Source of the DNA: Eubacteriales bacterium
GTDB taxonomy: Bacteria > Bacillota > Clostridia > Christensenellales > Aristaeellaceae
NCBI GenBank assembly: GCA_030532025.1
Contig: JAUNLY010000004.1
Location: forward strand, 1-36,210
Length of the DNA: 36,210 bases
Reading direction: 5' to 3'
Part shown: piece after piece, positions 33,184 through 36,210 of the stretch
Layout of the letters: each line of letters starts with the position of its first letter
Position numbering within the stretch: position 1 is the first letter of the stretch
The notes under the pieces: generated by a model
Database searches by the model: none
Told to the model about the DNA's origin: nothing
The model's input: the letters and a program-made list of their open reading frames with translations, nothing else
Position numbers and translations under genes: made by a program

Positions 33184-33513
33184 CTACCCCGCGCTTTCGT
33201 GCATTAAAAACGCTTCATAAGCGCAAAGGTAATAGGCCTTACAGGACAAGACCCTGCCGTTTGCGTCTACCATAGGTCTATTTAAAGGAGCCATAAAGGC
33301 TATACCGTAAAGTATGCAAACAACGGTAAAAACAGGGCTTAGGCTTTGGGGTTGCTCAAGGCTTATGTAAGTGGGATAAGGGTTTTTAAAAAACAGCTTT
33401 TCCTGTACATTGTTTTGCGCAAAAGCCGTTTCCGACTGCGTTACCACCATGCAGCTAAGAAGCAATAGCACAGCAACAGAAAGAAGGCCCAACAAAAGCA
33501 ATCGTTTTGTCAA
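33184..33513 (-). CDS. Hypothetical small lipoprotein-like membrane protein
   Basis: A 109-residue protein. The start is TTG 33513, fixed by AAGGAGGG 5 nt upstream. The N-terminus (TKRLLLLGLLSVAVLLLLSC) is a signal peptide with a plausible lipobox LLSC at Cys21; cleavage after TAFA is the alternative. A second hydrophobic stretch (SPVFTVVCILYGIAFMAPL) lies at ~58-76. The C-terminus (ANGRVLSCKAYYLCAYEAFL) has two cysteines. I do not recognise a family. It has its own promoter, lies upstream of the secD-like operon on the same strand, and downstream of the DnaA-box region. Confidence 0.65.
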   Translation of the reverse strand: MTKRLLLLGLLSVAVLLLLSCMVVTQSETAFAQNNVQEKLFFKNPYPTYISLEQPQSLSPVFTVVCILYGIAFMAPLNRPMVDANGRVLSCKAYYLCAYEAFLMHESAG

Positions 33514-33543
33514 GTTATCCCTCCTTAGTTACGCAATGCGAAC

Positions 33544-33572
33544 ATTATACATTACCGCCCCTTTTATGTAAA
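33544..33572 (-). promoter_or_regulatory. Promoter of the small lipoprotein-like gene
   Basis: Minus strand: TTTACA (plus 33567-33572), 17-base spacer, TATAAT (plus 33544-33549). Near-consensus. About 30 nt before the start codon. Confidence 0.8.
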
Positions 33573-33576
33573 GAAT

Positions 33577-33632
33577 AAGCCCATATATACATACCCTTTG
33601 CAGGGAAATATACGCCCCGATTATATGGGCTT
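33577..33632. repeat. 11-bp inverted repeat in the DnaA-box intergenic region
   Basis: AAGCCCATATA (33577-33587) and TATATGGGCTT (33622-33632) are perfectly complementary, enclosing 34 bp with a smaller CCC/GGG hairpin. No T-run follows on either strand, so it does not look like a terminator. It sits just upstream of the small lipoprotein-like gene's promoter. Confidence 0.6.
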
Positions 33633-33639
33633 AAGTTAA

Positions 33640-33892
33640 ACATTAACAGGATATCAACAGTGAAACTTGCATAAATACATAATATATGTATAATTATGAG
33701 CAATTCACCTGTGTTTAGCTGATTGTTGTGTGAATTTCTTGTAAATATTATTCGGTATGTGGCAGTCGCAACAATCCACTTTATCCACAATATCCACTTT
33801 TTATCCACATTTATTGTGCCTTATGGCCTTTCTTCCTCTTTTTAATGTTTCTGTAACAAGCTTGAAGCACCAAAAACATAAAGTTATCCACA
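33640..33892 (+). promoter_or_regulatory. DnaA-box cluster with adjacent AT-rich DNA (candidate oriC or DnaA control site)
   Basis: Three perfect TTATCCACA boxes lie at 33781-33789, 33801-33809 and 33884-33892, all in the same orientation, with a partial TATCCAC at 33791-33797. Very AT-rich DNA flanks them (about 33660-33705 and 33895-33950), either of which could be an unwinding element. No gene fits between 33632 and 33961. dnaA and dnaN are not in the window, although recF and rlmH, often origin-linked, are 12-13 kb away. It may be the chromosome origin, a split origin, or a DnaA titration or regulatory site. Confidence 0.7.
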
Positions 33893-33961
33893 GGTGGTGT
33901 TTTTGTATATTTTTTGTGTATATTCTTCGCTTTATGCAATATAAATGCCAGCGACAAGTAC

Positions 33962-33992
33962 AAAAAAGCCCCTGCGGGTTTAATCGCAGGGG
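33962..33992 (-). terminator. Terminator of the sugar ABC ATPase gene
   Basis: CCCCTGCG (33969-33976) pairs with CGCAGGGG (33985-33992). On the minus strand the stem is followed by C and six T's. It lies 16 nt after the stop codon of the ATPase gene. Confidence 0.9.
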
Positions 33993-34008
33993 TATATTGT
34001 GCTTAAAC

Positions 34009-35130
34009 TTATCTGTTAAGCAGTGTGTTTTCGGTTTCTTTGTCGAAGAAGTGCAGGCGGCTGGTGTCCATAACGACAACTATGTCATCGCCTGTTCTGG
34101 TTGCGGTGCGGGGGTCAACACGGGCTATAACGTTGTCTTCCTTGCCGGAGGTGCTCATGTAGAGGTAGGTTTCTGAACCCATCTGCTCGGTTACGTCTAC
34201 ATGTACTTTAAACTGCGCTTCGGGGCTGGCTGCAACGATTTCGGGGTTGTCGGAGATATTTTCCGGACGTATGCCCATTGTTACTTCCTTGCCGATATAG
34301 CTCTCGTCTACGAATTTTTTGACTTTTTCGTCGGGAACCAATATCTTGCTGTCGCCAAAGAGCGCATATACCTTGCCGTTTTCTGCGGAGAGTTTTACGT
34401 CAAAGAAGTTCATCTGGGGGCTGCCTATGAAGCCTGCAACGAACTTATTATGCGGATAGTCGTAGTTGTTTTGGGGTGTGTCTACCTGCTGGATAAAGCC
34501 GTCTTTCATTATGACGATGCGGGTACCCATGGTCATAGCTTCAGTCTGGTCGTGTGTAACGTAGATGAAGGTTGTCTGCAGGCGTTGGTGCAGTTTGGTA
34601 ATTTCTGTACGCATGGCTACACGCAGCTTTGCGTCCAAGTTGGAGAGCGGTTCGTCCATAAGGAAGACCTTGGGTTCACGGACGATTGCACGGCCGAGTG
34701 CAACACGCTGGCGTTGGCCGCCTGACAATGCCTTTGGCTTTCTGTTGAGAAGATGTTCTATATCCAGAATATGAGCTGCGGATTCGACACGGCGCTTGAT
34801 TTCGTCCTTGGGGGTTTTACGGAGCTTAAGGCCGAATGCCATGTTGTCAAACACGGTCATGTGGGGATAAAGAGCATAGTTCTGGAAAACCATGGCGATG
34901 TCCCTGTCCTTGGGGGCAACGTCGTTAACGAGCTTGTCGTCAATGTAGAGTTCGCCGTCGCTTATTTCTTCAAGGCCTGCGACCATGCGGAGGGTTGTGG
35001 ATTTACCGCAACCGGAGGGACCGACCAAAACGATAAATTCTTTGTCTTCGATTTCAAGGCAGAAGTCGCTTACCGCGGTAACTCCGCCGGGATATATCTT
35101 GTACAGATGTTTCAGTGATAAACTTGCCAT
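34009..35130 (-). CDS. MsmX/UgpC-type carbohydrate ABC transporter ATPase
   Basis: A 373-residue ATPase of the MalK/UgpC/MsmX group, which energises carbohydrate importers from the cytoplasmic side. Walker A is [18 protein letters not shown]-loop [20 protein letters not shown], signature [15 protein letters not shown], Walker [17 protein letters not shown] and H-loop [11 protein letters not shown]. The C-terminal ~130 residues form the TOBE/MalK regulatory domain. ATG 35130 follows AGGAGGC. No permease or binding-protein genes adjoin it, as for MsmX, which serves several sugar importers at once. That makes it a possible partner for transporters activated by the YesMN-type system, but this is speculative. 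Confidence 0.93.
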   Translation of the reverse strand: MASLSLKHLYKIYPGGVTAVSDFCLEIEDKEFIVLVGPSGCGKSTTLRMVAGLEEISDGELYIDDKLVNDVAPKDRDIAMVFQNYALYPHMTVFDNMAFGLKLRKTPKDEIKRRVESAAHILDIEHLLNRKPKALSGGQRQRVALGRAIVREPKVFLMDEPLSNLDAKLRVAMRTEITKLHQRLQTTFIYVTHDQTEAMTMGTRIVIMKDGFIQQVDTPQNNYDYPHNKFVAGFIGSPQMNFFDVKLSAENGKVYALFGDSKILVPDEKVKKFVDESYIGKEVTMGIRPENISDNPEIVAASPEAQFKVHVDVTEQMGSETYLYMSTSGKEDNVIARVDPRTATRTGDDIVVVMDTSRLHFFDKETENTLLNR

Positions 35131-35162
35131 TATAAGCCTCCTAAAATATTTCTTATAGGGGT

Positions 35163-35168
35163 ATTATA
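35163..35168 (-). promoter_or_regulatory. -10 box of the sugar ABC ATPase promoter
   Basis: TATAAT on the minus strand, about 33 nt before the start codon. No clear -35 is present at 16-18 bases, which suggests an activator-dependent or regulated promoter. Confidence 0.5.
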
Positions 35169-35199
35169 GTACAAATGACACATATATAAAATGTAAAAT

Positions 35200-35228
35200 C
35201 ACACAAAATTTTCTGATTTTTTTGTGTG
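35200..35228. promoter_or_regulatory. Inverted repeat between the ATPase and Sir2 genes (possible operator)
   Basis: CACACAAAA (35200-35208) and TTTTGTGTG (35220-35228) are perfectly complementary around 11 bp. The dyad lies about 32 bp upstream of the -10 of the minus-strand ATPase gene and 40 bp upstream of the Sir2 -35. It does not match a CcpA cre (no central CG). Function unknown. Confidence 0.45.
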
Positions 35229-35267
35229 TTTTGTGCATAAATGCGGAGTTTAAAGCTTTCCGCTTTG

Positions 35268-35296
35268 TTGACTTGCATAGGCAATACGGGTATCAT
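35268..35296 (+). promoter_or_regulatory. Promoter of the Sir2 gene
   Basis: TTGACT (35268-35273), 17-base spacer, TATCAT (35291-35296). The start site would fall within or just before the AAAGGAG ribosome site, giving a very short leader. Confidence 0.7.
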
Positions 35297-35316
35297 GTAT
35301 AAAAGGAGTGAGTAGC

Positions 35317-36072
35317 GTGAACAATTCCATAGAGCAATTAGCAAACTACATGCACACTGCCAAATACATAGTATTTTTCGGAGGCGCCGGCGTATCCACC
35401 GAAAGCGGTATACCTGATTTTCGTAGCCAAGACGGGTTGTACAACACAAAATGGAAAGACCCGCCGGAAACAGTGCTGAGCAGAACTTATTTTAACCGCA
35501 AACCCGAAAGCTTTTTTATGTTCTACCGAGAAAAAATAATACATGAAAACGCAAGACCCAACGAATCGCATAAAGCGCTTGCAAAGCTTGAAGAAATGGG
35601 CAAGCTTAAGGCTGTTATAACGCAGAACATAGACGGCCTGCACCAGATGGCCGGCAGCAAAAACGTGCTTGAATTGCACGGATCCATACTTAAAAACCAC
35701 TGTGTCAAATGCCATAAGTTTTATCCGTTGGAAAAAATAAGCTCCTCAAAAAGCATACCTTACTGCGACTGTGGCGGCATTATAAAGCCCGATGTGGTGC
35801 TGTACGAAGAAGCATTAGACCAAGAAGTTATAGAAAAAACCATTATGCACGTAAGGCGTGCAGATTTACTTATAATAGGCGGAACTTCTCTTACCGTATA
35901 CCCCGCTGCCGCATTTGTAAGGGAGTGCAAAGGAAAAATAGCCATTATAAACCGAGATACAACCTATATGGACGCATACGCCGACATAGTAATAAACGAT
36001 AAGATAGGCGAAACGCTCAAACATGCAATGGAAATTATGGATAAAATAAATCATACTAATCCAAATCGTTAA
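35317..36072 (+). CDS. NAD-dependent protein deacetylase, Sir2 family
   Basis: A 251-residue cytosolic sirtuin that removes acyl groups from lysines, consuming NAD. FFGGAGVSTESGIPDFRSQDG is the NAD-binding signature. QNIDGLHQMAG and ELHGS carry the catalytic His region. The zinc site is HCVKCHK with YCDCGG, and PDVVLYEEAL and GTSLTVYPAAAFV complete the Rossmann site. I start it at GTG 35317, 9 nt after AGGAG; an in-frame GTG at 35308 would directly touch that site. The last residues (HTNPNR) and the stop TAA come from the left end of repeat copy 3, so the element appears to have replaced or extended the original C-terminus. Confidence 0.95.
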   Translation: MNNSIEQLANYMHTAKYIVFFGGAGVSTESGIPDFRSQDGLYNTKWKDPPETVLSRTYFNRKPESFFMFYREKIIHENARPNESHKALAKLEEMGKLKAVITQNIDGLHQMAGSKNVLELHGSILKNHCVKCHKFYPLEKISSSKSIPYCDCGGIIKPDVVLYEEALDQEVIEKTIMHVRRADLLIIGGTSLTVYPAAAFVRECKGKIAIINRDTTYMDAYADIVINDKIGETLKHAMEIMDKINHTNPNR

Positions 36073-36210
36073 TGCAAAGAGAAACGCAGGATTTTTTCTT
36101 TTTTGTAAAGCCGAATGAAGGAGGCGTAGTGGAGCTACACTGACTGAATGAGGTGAAGCAAAAATGGAAAAAGACAAGTTTATCAAAGCATTAAGGTGCA
36201 GGATTAGTAT
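36053..36210 (+). repeat. Dispersed palindromic repeat, copy 3 (158 bp)
   Basis: The terminal inverted repeat is the best of the three: ATACTAATCC (36053-36062) and GGATTAGTAT (36201-36210), a perfect 10-bp pair, with TTAATGC / GCATTAA inside. It has the fullest middle, including GGCGTAGTGGAGCTACAC, absent from copy 2. A TGAGGTGA-preceded frame beginning MEKDKFIKALR starts at ATG 36164 and runs off the window. The left end overlaps the sir2 3' end by 20 bp and provides its stop codon. Confidence 0.8.

Noticed and set aside
34201-34725. 174-codon plus-strand frame opposite the sugar ABC ATPase
   Set aside because: It is antisense to unmistakable Walker A, signature and Walker B motifs; no independent support.
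35200-35228. Catabolite-response (CcpA cre) site
   Set aside because: The dyad lacks the central CG and the TGWNANCGNTNWCA pattern.
1-36210. CRISPR arrays, tRNA or rRNA genes, prophage or insertion-sequence genes
   Set aside because: No regularly spaced repeats, cloverleaf-type sequences, rRNA motifs or transposase/integrase domains were seen in any part of the window.

Overview
The window looks like the chromosome of an anaerobic, Gram-positive-type member of the Clostridia. The evidence is a SAM-I riboswitch on metK, a tyrosine T-box ahead of tyrS, strong AGGAGG ribosome sites with some TTG/GTG starts, a YesM/YesN sensor pair, HemZ, and the clostridial neighbourhood secDF-recJ-relA-dtd-MBL-hemZ. 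Gene density is high, with many 1-14 nt overlaps. I see no tRNA, rRNA, CRISPR array, phage gene or intact transposase.

Layout. 1-790: a cut-off gene for a secreted InlB-like repeat protein (minus), a possible coupled small ORF, two terminator-like hairpins and a sigma-A-type promoter. 791-6144: copy 1 of a dispersed palindromic repeat forms the leader of a four-gene sensory operon (AraC-type response regulator, YesM-type kinase, two sugar-binding-protein-like proteins, no transporter). 6181-7113: DUF4298 protein and a GNAT acetyltransferase (minus). 7209-10543: Tyr T-box, PLP aminotransferase, tyrS, YigZ. 10516-11343: Cof-type HAD phosphatase (minus). 11452-16366: complete branched-chain amino acid ABC transporter (livK, livH, a livM-livG fusion, livF), with an inverted repeat bracketing its promoter and a hairpin after livK. 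16375-16503: repeat copy 2. 16507-17891: metK (minus) with a SAM-I riboswitch. 17917-20113: divergent aspartokinase gene with an apparent one-base deletion, then a kinase-fold protein that seems to have lost its catalytic aspartates. 20118-22982: recF, rlmH and two HAD phosphatases (minus). 23040-24141: a membrane-anchored VanY-type carboxypeptidase. 24113-33099: hemZ, MBL hydrolase, dtd, relA/spoT, recJ and a degenerate secF/secD pair (minus). 33184-33992: a small lipoprotein-like gene and a non-coding region with three perfect DnaA boxes. 34009-35130: MsmX/UgpC-type sugar ABC ATPase (minus). 35268-36072: Sir2 deacetylase. Repeat copy 3 supplies the Sir2 stop codon and runs to the last base.

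How the genes work together. Amino acid metabolism dominates 7-20 kb: tyrosine charging and probably tyrosine synthesis under a T-box, branched-chain amino acid uptake, SAM synthesis under SAM feedback, and the first step of the aspartate pathway. The minus block from 33 to 24 kb combines secretion, DNA repair, the stringent response, removal of D-amino acids from tRNA and a radical SAM enzyme.

Most worth a second look: (i) the three-copy palindromic element in a 5' leader, a convergent 3' region and a gene's stop codon; (ii) the DnaA-box cluster far from dnaA; (iii) the SecD/SecF pair that appears to lack the conserved transmembrane aspartates; (iv) the pseudokinase-like gene next to a frameshifted aspartokinase; (v) the two-component system carrying its own binding proteins without a permease.
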